Of a stretch of 64,000 bases of DNA, positions 1-10,440 are shown in pieces (position 1 is the stretch's first letter; the number at the start of each line of letters is the position of its first letter). Origin of the DNA: Bettongia penicillata ogilbyi (Eukaryota; Chordata; Mammalia; Diprotodontia; Potoroidae); assembly GCA_023548195.1 (NCBI GenBank), contig JAJHZJ010000220.1, positions 1,681,279-1,745,278 of the forward strand. The letters run 5' to 3'. The notes beneath the pieces were generated by a model. The model saw only the letters and a list, made by a program, of their open reading frames with translations, was not told the DNA's origin and did no database searches. A program made the translations under genes and the position numbers.

Positions 1-204
1 AAAAAGAAAGAAAAAACAACTTTTTTAACAAATAAGCATTGTCAAGGAAATTCCTATAATGGCCATATCCAGAAATATGTGCCTAAGTTTGCATATTGAT
101 CCACCACTTGTAGGTCAAGAGATTTAAGAATATTTTCATGAGTCTGCAGTAACTTCTCATTATGACAAAATGTTTATTAGGATGATGAGATAGTAGATAT
201 AAAG
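1..204. other. AT-rich flank, nothing recognised
   Basis: No open frame, repeat family or RNA gene is recognisable here. Confidence 0.5.
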
Positions 205-345
205 GCAGAATATCTTTAGAGGTAATCAAATCTAATCTCTTCATTGGATGGGTGGAAAACAGAGGCTAATGAAGATTAACTGAAGTTTCACAGATAATAA
301 GCATGAGATAGTATATGAACCCATGCTCTATCAGTACAAAAATCT
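205..345 (-). repeat. MIR-type core SINE relic
   Basis: Reading plus strand, the order 'ggtaatcaaatctaatctcttc', a diverged 'aaaacagaggct' and 'gaacccatgctct' matches the reverse complement of MIR/Ther-1 core SINEs (feature: 'gaggaaactgaggct ... gaacccaggtct'). It is highly diverged. Confidence 0.5.
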
Positions 346-1665
346 ATGTTCACTTCACTTTATTACACTGAAGTTTCCAAAATGGCTTAACTATGCCATT
401 TCCCTTTTCTTTCCTGACTGGCTAAACTACTATTTCTAGCTTTCTTAGTCAAATATCTTAATATCGATTCTCTTGATCATTCCATTCATGTTTAGGTGCT
501 ATAACATTTTCCTAACCAGGAAGTCCTTTCATTCCTTCACAGAAAATAACTCTGAAAAATATTTTCTTTTTATCAAAGTCTCCAGGAACCATCACCTTTC
601 TTAAACAGTAATTCCCAGGGCTCCATCTTTATATCGCCAATCCAGATAACACTTGCATATAATGCATATGCTTATTTAATCTGTGCATTTGCACTGTGCT
701 GATTCATTTATCTGTGTAGCATTAGTCACTCACACTATATCCTTGTTATCTTTCATAAGATGTACAATTGTGGAATACAATTTTGACTTTTCTGCTTAAC
801 TAATTTTATATACTGCTTAGCATAGCATCATGTGCAATATTAAATAAGTTATTTTGTTTGATGATTATACAAGTTTTTTTTTTCTTTACCCATAATATTC
901 TGCACTAAATTACCATTTGACTACAAATTGTCCATCATTACACACACAAAAGAATATCCCTTTACAGGTTGTGAATGAACTTTGAGAGATCAAATGCTAA
1001 AGTGAATAGGTCCCTGGGCAATTGCTGCTACATCGGAAGAAATTTAGCAGAAATAACCGTGTTGGGCAACAATGCTTCTAAGCAACAATAACCCATATAC
1101 TTAATGTTCTTATTATAGCATGAAACAGAATTCATTCCCTTTACTATTTAAGGGTGCCAACAAATCATGAGAAATAAAAGAATAATCCAACAAAATATGC
1201 TAATTAATGTAGATATATTTGGAGAAATCGAGTAGAAAGAATTTCTGAAATTGTTGTGTTCCTTGTATTGAATAGATTTTTCTAAATCACCTCCAACCTC
1301 TGTTTCTTCACCACAGTTATGGAATTAATTTTACAAAATTTCTGATGTAAGTCAGTTCACTGTTCAAATGGATCTGGAATGATTTTCTTTTATTGATTTC
1401 ATTGTGTTATATCTTCATGCCCTCTGCTTTGCTTAGCTAACATTTATGGAAGATCAACATTTTCTCACGGTTCTCTATAGTGTATATGTGTGCTTATTTA
1501 ATTATTTTCCTTATAATTGTAACATGATGACAATATCTAATGTTATTCTTTTAGTTTCCCTTAGAAAATTTTATTTTTAAGCCATTGCTGTAAAAAAGAC
1601 CATACGCAAGCATTTAGAGCAAGGAGAGTTTTTTAGTAATATTTTAGTTTTTCCTCAATTATATA
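346..1665. other. No recognisable feature
   Basis: AT-rich DNA with many stops in all frames. I recognise no repeat family and no gene; very old repeats below visual recognition may be present. Confidence 0.5.
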
Positions 1666-1774
1666 TAAAGACAATTTTTAGCACTCATTTTTGACCAGAT
1701 TTTAAGTTTCAATTTTTGCACCTTTCTTTCCTTCACCCCACTTCTTTCAAAACTGGTAGGTAGTTGATATAGGA

Positions 1775-1786
1775 TATATATGTACG

Positions 1787-1827
<41 letters not shown>

Positions 1828-1958
1828 ATATATATATATATATAAATACACGCACATATGTATATTATATATATACACACATATACACACATATGTGTAT
1901 ATATATGCATATGTATATATATATATGTATGCATGTATATATACATTGTATATATATG
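1775..1958. repeat. TA/TG/TATG compound microsatellite
   Basis: Alternating (TA)n, (TG)n and TATG tracts lie inside the L1-B 3'UTR, between sequence matching both sides of the usual 3'UTR. Open frames rich in Tyr, Ile and His across it are translation of the repeat, not genes. Confidence 0.95.
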
Positions 1959-2772
1959 CTACCATGTAAAACATATTTCCATATTAATCATAATTGTGAA
2001 AAGAAGAAACAGATGAAAAGAAAAAAAGACACAAGAAGGAATAAAGTAAGAGAGAAAACATGATTTGATCTGCATTCAGAGCCCATGAGTTCAGAATCTA
2101 GATATGAATAGCATTTTCTTTCATGGGTCCTTTGTATTTGTCTTCGATCATTGTGTTGCTGAGAACTGTCGAATCATACATCGTTGATTATCACACAATA
2201 TTCCTAATACTATATATGGTGTTTTCCTAATTATGTTCATTTAACTTTGCACAACTTCATACAAGTTTTCCCATATTTTTCTGAAATCTTCCTGTTCACC
2301 ATTTCTCATTGCACAATAGTATTCCATTATATTTCTATATCAGAGCTTGTTCAGTTATTCTCCAGTTGAAGGGTATTCCATCAGTTTCCAATATCTATCA
2401 CTACAAAAATGTCTGCTATGAGTATTTCTGCACATATAAGTTATTTTCCCTTTTTAAATTATTTCTTTTGTACACATACTTAGTAGCCCTATTTGCCGAA
2501 TCAAAGTATATGCACAGTTTGATTGCCTTTTGTCATAGTTCCAAATTACTCTCCAGAAGGATTGGATCAGTTTACAACTCCTCAGTGAAACTCCACAGTC
2601 CTAATTATCCCACATTTTCTCCAACATTTATTATTTTCCTTATTTTGAAATACTAGCCAATTTGATATGTGAGAGATGGTAACTCTAAGTTATTTTAATT
2701 TTCATTTCTCTAATCAAAAATTATTTAGAATACTTGTTCATATGCCTGTAGATATCTTTGATTTGTTCATCT

Positions 2773-2789
2773 AAAAACTGAATGCTCAT
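2773..2789. repeat. Target-site duplication, left copy (HAL1-0)
   Basis: 'aaaaactgaatgctcat' at the left edge matches 'aaaaactgcttgttcat' at 7759-7775 in 14 of 17 positions. Joining the flanks restores the continuous L1 ORF2 order seen at about 42.19 kb. Confidence 0.8.
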
Positions 2790-2801
2790 GGGGGGCAGAA
2801 G

Positions 2802-2810
2802 CAAGATGGC
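2802..2810 (+). promoter_or_regulatory. YY1-like motif at HAL1-0 5' end
   Basis: 'caagatggc' matches the reverse complement of the YY1 core (GCCATCTTG), about 12 bases from the element's 5' end. Human L1 has a functional YY1 site in the same place that sets the transcription start. Function here is inferred from position and motif only. Confidence 0.5.
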
Positions 2811-3529
2811 TGAGTAGAAGAATGGGCTTGCACTAGCTCTACCCCCATAAACCATAAAATACATGTAAAAAAAAAAAAAACCCTCTAAACAAATTCTAGA
2901 CCATCAGAAGCTGTAAAATGACAGAGTGAAAGAAGGAAGGCCAACAGGAAAGGTCTATTGCACTGAGTTCAGAGAGGAGCATAACCCAGCTTTGGTCACA
3001 CAGCACAGTATTGTCAGGACTGGAACATGCTTCAGGGCATGAAATCATAGGTAGCAGCTGTGGCTTCCACATTTCTCAACTGACAAATACCAAAGACAGC
3101 TTCAAAGGTCACTGAGAAAGCTCTTTCGCTTGGGTGAGAAGGGAGCAATGTATGGCCCTAACCTTGACCACAGGGTTATATCTGCCACTGCTTTAGCAGC
3201 ATCCATTTTTGGAGCCTTATACATAAAGATCTTAGGGGAATCAAGCAGTTGATCTGGGTCTCAGATCTGAGTGGCAGTCCTGGAGTAAGGAGAAGCACTG
3301 GCTGGTGTGATGCAGCTGGTAGAGGCTCTGAAGAGGAAATCCTACTGGCAGATCCTGAATAGAAAAGCTTGTGGTTGCTCCCAGATCAGAGTGCAGGCCA
3401 GGAAAGGAGGAAACTCCTCTCCCATTACTCTGTCATTTTGGAGGAACTGAGAACTTACAGGGGCCTAGAGTATAATCTCAACTTGAAAAATGACTTAAAA
3501 GTCAAGTAAATGACCGAGAAAATGCCCAA

Positions 3530-4547
3530 AAAAAAGGGGAAAAAATAAGACTATAAAAGGTTACTCTCTTGGTAAACAGGCATTTTTTCTCATACTTTTG
3601 GATGAGGAATAACAAATAATTATATCAAAGGAAGACAAAAAAGTCAAGCCTTCTGTGTCCAACACCTCCAAAATAAATATGCAATAATCTCAGGCCATTG
3701 AAAAGATCAAAAAGGATTTTGAAAATCGAATAAGAAATGTGGAGGAAAAATTGGGAAGAAAAATGAGAACAATGAAATAAAACATGAAAAGTGAGTTAAG
3801 AACTTGCTAAAGGAGACTTAAAAATGCTAAAGAATATAAGACCTTTAAAAACAGACTAACCCAAATGGCAAAAGAGGTTCAAAAAGTTAATGAGGAGAAG
3901 ACTGCTTCAAAAAGCAGAATGGGCCAAATGGAAGAAGAAGCTCAAAAACTCCCTGAAGAAAATAGTTATTTAAAAATTAGAATGGAGTAGATGGAAGCTA
4001 ATGACTCTATGAGAAACCAAGGAACTACAAAACAAAACTAAAAGAATGAAAAAAAAATAGAACACAATGTGAAACATCTCATTGGAAAAACAACTGACTT
4101 GGAAAATAGCTCCAGGAGAGGCAATTTAAAAATTGTAGGACTACCATGATAAAAAAAAGAACCTAGACATCATCTTTCATGAAATTGTCAAGGAAAACTG
4201 CCTTGATATTCCAGAATCAGGGGGTACAGTAAATATTCAAAGAATCATCTGATCTCCTCCTGAAAGAGATTTGAAAAGAAAAACTCCTAGGAATATGGTA
4301 GCCACATTCCAGAGTTCTCAGGTCAAGATGAAAATACAGCAAGCAACCAGAAATAAACAATTTGACCATTGTGCATAACATAATATCTAGCAGCTTCTAC
4401 ATTAGGGATTAAGGGACTTGGAATATGATATTTCAGAAGTCAAAGAAACAGGAATAAAACCAAGAATCACCTACCCAGCAAAACTAAGTATAATGCTTTA
4501 GGGGAAAAATGGTCATTCAATGAAATAGAGGACTTTCAAGAAATCTT
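3530..4547 (+). pseudogene. HAL1-0 ORF1 remnant, N-terminal and RRM part
   Basis: Remnant of an L1-type ORF1 RNA-binding protein, a nucleic-acid chaperone that forms a coiled-coil trimer in the L1 family. A Lys-rich start (MPKKKGKK) at about 3522 is followed by stops. From about 3840 the heptad-like coiled coil can be followed across frames ('QMEEEAQKLPEEN'), then 'LENSSRRGNLKI' (usual form DLENRSRRxNLRI) at about 4100, and 'PRNMVATFQSSQVK' at about 4285. The C-terminal end lies beyond the inserted L1, at 6708-6840. It is not translatable as one protein. Confidence 0.75.
4538..4547. repeat. Target-site duplication, left copy (inner L1)
   Basis: 'aagaaatctt' here and 'aataaatctt' at 6698-6707 flank the inserted L1. 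Removing the insert restores the HAL1 order 'gactttcaag..tcttgatgaaaag' seen in the other HAL1 copies. Confidence 0.7.
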
Positions 4548-6697
4548 CTTTTATTTTTATTTTTTTGGTGTTCTACAATCATTTCCTTAAAATGAAGATT
4601 TTATCTCCCTCCTTCCCCCCACCTTTCCCCCGCTACCCTCCTCCTTCACTGCGACAGCATACAATTCTGTATAGGTTCTACATATACTTTTGTATTGAGT
4701 ACATTTTCACAATAGTCATGTTATGTAGTCGAACTAAAATAAATGGAAGAAATCATATAACAAAACAAAACATAATACACTAAAATCTACACATATACAA
4801 ACATGACCTGCCACATTTTGCAAATGACTTCCATATTTCTTTCTCTGAATGTGGAAGACATTTTTTGTTAGAATACTACCATTGCCAAAGGAGAGATTAA
4901 TAAAATTGAAATTAAGAAAACTATTGAATTAATAAATAAAACCAATAGTTGGTTTTATGGAAAAAGTAATAAAATTGATAAACCTTTGGTCAATTTGATT
5001 AAAAAAATAAAAGAAAATCAAATTACTAATATTAAAAGTGAAAGGGGTGAACTCACTTCCAATGAGGAGGAAATTAAAACAATAATTAGAAATTACTTTG
5101 CCCAACTTTATGCCCACAAATTCGATAATCTAAACGAGATGGATGAATATTTTAAAAAATACAAATTGCCCAGATTAACAGAAGAGGAAGTTGATTACTT
5201 AAACAACCCCATCTCAGAAAAAGAAATTGAACAGGCCATCAATGAACTCCCTAGGAAAAAATCTCCAGGACCAGATGGATTCACAAATGAATTCTATCAA
5301 ACCTTTAAAGAACAGCTAATTCCAATACTATATAGATTATTTTTGAAAATTGAGGAAGAAGGAGTCCTCCCAAATTCTTTCTATGATAGAAATATGGTTT
5401 TGATACCCAAACCAGGAAGAGACAAAACAGAGAAAGAAAATTATAGACCAATTTCTCTAATGAATATAGATGCAAAAATTTTAAGCAAGATTTTAGCAAA
5501 ACGAATACAGCATCTTATCATGAAAATAATACATTATGATCAGGTAGGATTCATCCCAGGAATGCAGGGCTGGTTCAATATTAGAAAAAACTATTAGTAT
5601 TATTGATCATATCAACAACAAACCTAGCAAAAACCACATGATTATCTCAATTGTTGCAGAAAAAGGTTTTGACAAAATACAACACCCATTCCTATTAAAA
5701 ACACTGGAGAACATAAGAATAAAGGGAACTTTTCATAAAATAATAAGCAGTATCTACCTAAAACCTTCAGCAAGCATTACATGCAATGAGGATAAGCTAG
5801 ATGCATTTGCAATGAGATCAGAGGTGAAACAAGGATGTCAATTATCACCACTATTATTCAATATGGTACTAGAAATGTTAGCTGTAGCAATCAGACAAGA
5901 TAAAGAAATTGAAGGAATAAAAATAGCCAAAGAAAAACTAAGTTATCACTCTTTGCAGATGATATGATGACATACTTAGAGAATCCTAGAGATTCAAATA
6001 AAAAAAACTACTTGAAATAATAAACAACTTTGGCAAAGTTGCAGGTTACAAAATAAACCCACACAAATCTTCTGCATTCCTATATATTAGCAACAAAGTC
6101 CAACACCAAGAGATAGAAAGAGAAATCCCATTTAAACCTAGGGTAGACACTATAAAATACTTAGGAGTTAACCTGCCAAAACAAACCCAGGGATTATATG
6201 AACACAATTACAAGACACTTTTTGCACAAATAAAGTCAGATTTAAGTAAGTGGAAAAACATCAGTTGTTCATGGGTAGGCTGAGCTAATATAATAAAAAT
6301 AACAATTCTACCTAAATTAATTTACTTATTTAGTGCTATACCAATTAAACTATCAAATAATTATTTTCTAGAGATGGATAAAATAATATCAAAATTCATT
6401 TGGAAAAACAAAAGGTGCAAAATATCAAAGGGACTAATGAAAAGAAATGCCTGGGAAGGTGGCCTAGCACTACCAGACCTCAAATTGTATTATAAAGCAG
6501 CAATTATCAAAACCACTTGGTATTGGCTAAGAAATAGAGGGGTAGACAAATGGAATAGACTTGGCACTCAAGACACAGTAGGCAAGGAATATAGCAACTT
6601 CCTGTTAGAAAAACCCAAAGACCCTAGCTTCTCGGATAAGAACTCACTGTTTGACAAAAATTGCTGGGAAAAATGGCTAACAGTGTGGTGGAAAAAA
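4548..6697 (-). mobile_element. 5'-inverted (twin-primed) L1 inside HAL1-0
   Basis: The insert has two segments in opposite orientation. 4548-4875 begins with a T-rich tract and matches the L1-A 3'UTR (about 41250-41540) in minus orientation, so the poly(A) side is on the left. 4876-6697 is L1 ORF2 in plus orientation. Read on the minus strand this is an inverted upstream ORF2 segment joined to a normal 3'UTR segment, the structure known from twin priming. The ORF2 C-terminal domain that should lie between the two pieces (roughly 1.1-1.2 kb judged against L1-A) is missing at the junction, a common outcome of that process. Confidence 0.85.
4876..6697 (+). pseudogene. L1 ORF2 fragment (linker to RT and downstream), broken
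   Basis: Remnant of the L1 ORF2 endonuclease/reverse transcriptase. The open stretch 4986-5597 carries the RT start '[17 protein letters not shown]', then '[20 protein letters not shown]'. 5638-5967 continues with motif A, read as 'ISIVAEKGFDK': the metal-binding Asp of the usual 'SIDAEKAFDK' is Val. 'QGCQLSPLLFN' follows. A frameshift comes before the catalytic FADD, which survives in another frame at 5952-5963. 6374-6709 encodes 'KFIWKNKRCKISKGLM' and 'NCWEKWL' and then stops at the insert edge. The endonuclease domain and C-terminal domain are absent. The lost Asp and the frameshift rule out activity. Confidence 0.9.
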
Positions 6698-7758
6698 AAT
6701 AAATCTTGATGAAAAGGACAGAGTTGAATAAAAATTTTGACTTTCAAACACAAGAATCAAGAGAAGCATGAAAAGGCGAATAGGAAAGAGAAATCATAAG
6801 AGACTTACTAAAGATGAGCTGTTTACATTCCTATATGGAAAGATAATATTTGAAACTCTTGAGACTTTTCTCAGTATTTGAGTACTTGAAGAAATTACAT
6901 TGTTGATAGAGAGCGCAAAGTGAGTTGAATAGGAAAGAATATCTAGAAAAATAAAATTAAAGGATGAGAGAGGAATATATTGGGAAGAGAAAGGGAGGAA
7001 TGGGATGGGGCAAATTACCTCTCATAAAAGAGACAAGAAAAAAGCTTTTTCAATGGAAGGGAAAAGGGGAGGTGAGAGAGAAAAAGTGAAGTTTACTCTC
7101 ATCACATCTGGCTTAAGGAGGGAATGACATGCACACTCAATTTGGTATGAAAATCTTTCTTACACTACAGGAAAGCAGGGGAGAAGGGGATAAGAGGCTA
7201 CTGGGGGTGATAGAAGGGAGCACAAATGGGAGGAGGGAGTAATTAGAAGTAAATACTTTTGGGGAGGGACAATGTCAAAGGAGACAATGGAATCAATCTG
7301 GGGCAGTTTAGGATGGAGGGAAATATAGTTAGTCTTACACAACATAACTATGATGAAAATCTTTTGTATAACTATATATGTATAGCCTTTATTGAATTGC
7401 TAGCCTTCTCAGTGGGGTTGGGTGAAGAGAGAGTAAGGAGAGAAGTTGGAATTCAAATGTCGAAAATTGTTTTTGCATGTAACTGGGAAATAAGAAATTC
7501 AGGTAATGGGGTATAGAAATCTATCTTGCCCTACAAGAAAATGGAGGGGATGGGAATAAGGGAAAGGAAAGGTGTGACAGAAGGAAGGGAAGATTGTGGG
7601 AGGGAGTAATTAAAATGAGTGGTGTCTTTTGTTTGGGGAGAGGAGAGATGGGTATAAAATTTGGAACTCAAAATCTTGTGGAAATGAATGCTGAAAACAA
7701 AAAACAAAGAAATAAATTAAAAATAACTAAATAAATAAATGGAGATCGTGTCCCAAAT
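6698..7758 (+). mobile_element. HAL1-0, 3' part: ORF1 end and 3'UTR
   Basis: The sequence resumes with 'tcttgatgaaaagg' and 'gactttcaaacacaagaatc', the ORF1 C-terminal end, and runs to a purine-rich 3'UTR. The 3'UTR matches, in reverse, the pyrimidine-rich 3' ends of the HAL1 copies at 23.7, 26.4 and 54.8 kb. It ends in an A-rich tail ('aaataaattaaaaataac') near 7735, followed by 'ggagatcgtgtccc', which is not explained by either element, before the right target-site duplication at 7759. Confidence 0.85.
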
Positions 7759-8085
7759 AAAAACTGCTTGTTCATATCCTTTTACCATTTATCAATTAGG
7801 GAATGGCTTGTATTCTAACAAGTTTGACTCAATTCTTTATATATTTGTGAAATGAGGCCTTTATCAGAGATACTTTCTGTAAAGGTTGTTTCCCAGCTTT
7901 CACTTTCTTTCTAATCTTGGTTATATTGGTTTTGTTTGTACAAAAGCTTTTTTTTTTATCTAAGTGTAATCAAAATTACGTATTGTTACATTTTATAATG
8001 CTCTCTCTCTTGTTTGGTCATGAATTCTTCCCCTCATCATAGATCTGACAGATAGGCTATTCTTTGCCTTTCTAATGTACCTCAG
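7759..8085 (-). mobile_element. L1-B, second segment (ORF2)
   Basis: The L1-B ORF2 minus-strand sequence resumes as 'ttcatatccttttaccattt', matching 42205-42430 of L1-A. It is interrupted at about 8086 by the RTE element. Confidence 0.8.
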
Positions 8086-8211
8086 GTTGAAGTCAGTCCC
8101 TCCCTAGCTGAAGATCCACATAAAGAAGAGGTTTTGAATGACATTAGGCTCCTTTTGTGTGACCATGTTATCTGGTGCTGATTCTATTCTGACATTTACA
8201 AGGTGAGGGGT
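8086..8211 (+). mobile_element. RTE-1 copy, upstream piece
   Basis: In shifting frames the sequence reads 'EEVLNDIRLL' and then 'SGADSI' and 'IYKV', matching the RTE reverse transcriptase entry region (usual form '..GKAPGADSIPAEIYK..'). It is separated from the rest of the RTE by a solo LTR. The exact left edge against L1-B is uncertain and no clear target-site duplication was found. Confidence 0.65.
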
Positions 8212-8769
8212 TGTAGTAGCAAGCACCCTGACACATCCAGGATGGCCTTCTTGCACAGGTTCTTAGATCTGCTTTTCTGAAAGGAAAACAACTTTTGAGG
8301 AGTCAATAATTTGCTTTAACTACATTCACCAATAGGGAAAATACAAGCAGAGAAATAAACACCAACAGACAGGGCTTCTCTTTTACCAAAAGAAATACAT
8401 ATATCACAGATAAATAGACAGATCCAACTGTTTGACCATTACATGTATACATAGTTACCAGAGAGAGAAGCACCAACATCTGGGCTTTCAAAGCCAGAGG
8501 GCTACTTAATGGCTACCCAGAGTCTCATTTGACACATGAACCCTCTTGCAAAGAGTAAGCCCCAAAGCAAAACCTCACCATGAAGTATATATACACTTTT
8601 CAGAGCTGGAGGGCTTCATGACATTTGTCACCCAGTGCCTCATTAGAAATTAACCAAATGTGTGGGTCTTGCTACTAAACAAGCCTCCCCTAATCAAGCT
8701 TCCCTTAATGAACTCCACCTTAGGTCTATTAATGGGCAGGGAAGATCTTTAACTCTCATTAACATTACA
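8212..8769 (-). mobile_element. Solo LTR of an endogenous retrovirus-like element
   Basis: A block of about 558 bases starts TG and ends CA on both strands. It is flanked by similar 5-base sequences ('ggggt' left, 'agggt' right) and exactly splits continuous RTE coding sequence. A TATA-like 'gtatatatac' occurs near its middle. No primer-binding site, gag, pol or env sequence is adjacent, so it looks like a solo LTR left by recombination. Orientation is a weak guess, and family was assigned from general LTR structure rather than a database match. Confidence 0.6.
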
Positions 8770-10440
8770 AGGGTCCGTTGATCTATCTTATATGGGAAAA
8801 GAATATTCCCTAGGAATTCAATGATGGCTCCATTGTCCATCTCTATAAAGGTAAAGGAGGTAGATTTTTCTGTAGAAATTACAGGGAAGTCTCTCTATTA
8901 ATCAATACTGGCAAGATTCTAGCCAGTGTCCTCATAAATAGACTAATCCTTCACCTGGAAAATGGTCATCTACCTGAGAGCCAGTATGTGTTCAGAAAGG
9001 ACCAAGGAAAGGTTTATATGGTGTTTTTTGCCTGACATCTCCAGGAGAAATGCAAAGAGCAGAATAGAGGTATGTATACAATATTTGTAAAACTGCCAAA
9101 GGTCTTTGATACTGTCAGTCATGAAGGCTCATGGAAAATTATGTTAAAATATTGCTGGCCTGAAGAAGTTAATCAATATTGTACATAATTTCATAAAAGT
9201 ATACTTGCTTGGGTTCTGGATAATGAACAATGCTTTCATTCCTTCCTACTCACCAATGGAGTAAAACAAGGCTATATGTTTTTTCCTATGCTTTTTAGTA
9301 TGTTGTTTTCAGTATTGTTGTCAAATATCTTCACTGAGGACAAGCACACCATTAAGGTCATCTCCTGAACTGATAACAAATTCCTCAACTTGAAAAGTCT
9401 ACAAGTCAAAACCAAAGTGAAGGGAGTATTAGTGCATGATTATTTGTTTGGAGATGATTGTGCACTCAAGGTAGCCTCTGAGTCTGATATGCAACAAAGT
9501 ATGGATCAATTCTTTGCTGCTTGTGCTAATTTTGGCCTGAAAATTACTACCAAGAAAACACTGGTACTCCATCATCCAGCACCACACCATCCATATGTGA
9601 AACCATTGGTTACAACATATGGAGAAGTTTTAAATACTGCGGGTAAGTTCACTTATCTTGGCAGTACACTTTCCAGGGATGTACAGATGAATAATGAGTT
9701 TGACATATGCATTGCCAGAGATAGCTCCGTGTTTGGGAGGCTCTGAAGAAAACTGTGGATCAGAAAAGGTATTAGACTGACTACCAAACTGAAGGTCTAT
9801 AGAGTCATTGTGCTGACCTCATCGTTGTTTGTCTGTGAAACCTGGACAGTATACCAGTAACATGCAAGGAAAGTGAATCACTTTCATTTGAATTGTCTTA
9901 GGAAGATTCTGAAGATCACCTGGCAGGATAAACTACAGACACTGAAGTCCTTTCTATAACTAAGCTGCTGAGCATTCAAACATTCCTGCCGAGAGTGCAA
10001 CTTCACTGGGCAGGCCACATTGTTCAAATGCCAAACATATGCTTCCTAAAAAGAGTATTTTATGGAGAGCTCAGGGCGAGTATTCATATGCTAGTCTGAA
10101 AAAGTGATATAAGGACACTCTCAACGTCTCTCTTAAAAACTTTGTAATTGATTGTGTGACATGAGAAACACTAGTACAGGACTGTCCAGGATGGCATGTT
10201 CTCATCAGAGAAGGTGCTGTGCTCCCCAAACTGAATTAGCTCAAAAGAAATGTAAGATAGACAAATTTAAAGAATTTATCTCAAATGTTTACCTGACTAT
10301 TTGTTTCCAACCTGGGGTAGAGCATTCCAACCTTGTATTGGTCTAATCAGCCACAGTCAGACGCAGTGAAACTTGACTCTACATAAAGATGGCATTTTGG
10401 TCCTCTTTGAGAATGATGGACAGCAGTCAAATGATTCTCT
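8770..10440 (+). pseudogene. RTE-clade LINE reverse transcriptase and C-terminal region, broken
   Basis: Remnant of the single ORF of an RTE (BovB-like) LINE. From 8770 the frames read 'GSIVHLYKGKGG' and then 'GHLPESQYVFRKDQGK'. Motif A appears as 'KLPKVFDTVSHEG', where the usual Asp of 'VDLTKAFD' is replaced by Lys. 9390-9746 is open and holds the YADD-type box as 'YLFGDDCAL', then 'ITTKKTLVLHHPAP' and 'GKFTYLGSTLS', all typical of RTE. Downstream are 'NHFHLNCLRKILKIT' and 'HWAGHIVQMP'. The 3' terminus is 'tttggtcctctttgagaatg', which also ends the RTE at 61.3 kb. Stops and frameshifts throughout. Confidence 0.88.

Larger units (their letters stand above)
1670..2789 (-). mobile_element. L1-B, 3' segment (3'UTR and ORF2 C-terminal end)
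   Basis: This is the 3' end of a minus-strand L1. It aligns by eye with the 3' part of the L1 at 41.2-42.2 kb: the stretch through 'attccattatat', 'caccatttctcattgcacaatag' and 'ctctccagaagga' corresponds to 41700-42000. The first ~500 bases are 3'UTR, interrupted by a TA/TG microsatellite, and from about 2245 the sequence encodes the ORF2 C-terminal domain on the minus strand with many stops. The copy is split here by a HAL1 insertion and resumes at 7759. Confidence 0.85.
2790..4547 (+). mobile_element. HAL1-0 (half-L1), 5' part: 5'UTR and ORF1
   Basis: Plus-strand HAL1: an L1-like retrotransposon with ORF1 and a 3'UTR but no ORF2. It begins 'gggggcagaagcaagatggc', the same 5' end as L1-A and the other HAL1 copies. 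The ORF1 region (about 3530 on) encodes a Lys/Glu-rich coiled coil, then an RRM-like block and a C-terminal block read as 'RITYPAKLSI', all with many stops and shifts. The copy is interrupted after 'gactttcaag' by a 5'-inverted L1 and resumes at 6698. HAL1 elements are known to depend on L1-encoded proteins for movement; that this copy did so is inference. Confidence 0.85.

Noticed and set aside
1659..2063. Tyr/Ile/His-rich open frames on both strands
   Set aside because: Translation of the TA/TG microsatellite in the L1-B 3'UTR.
4565..4783. 72-codon plus-strand frame
   Set aside because: Antisense to the L1 3'UTR segment of the twin-primed insertion.
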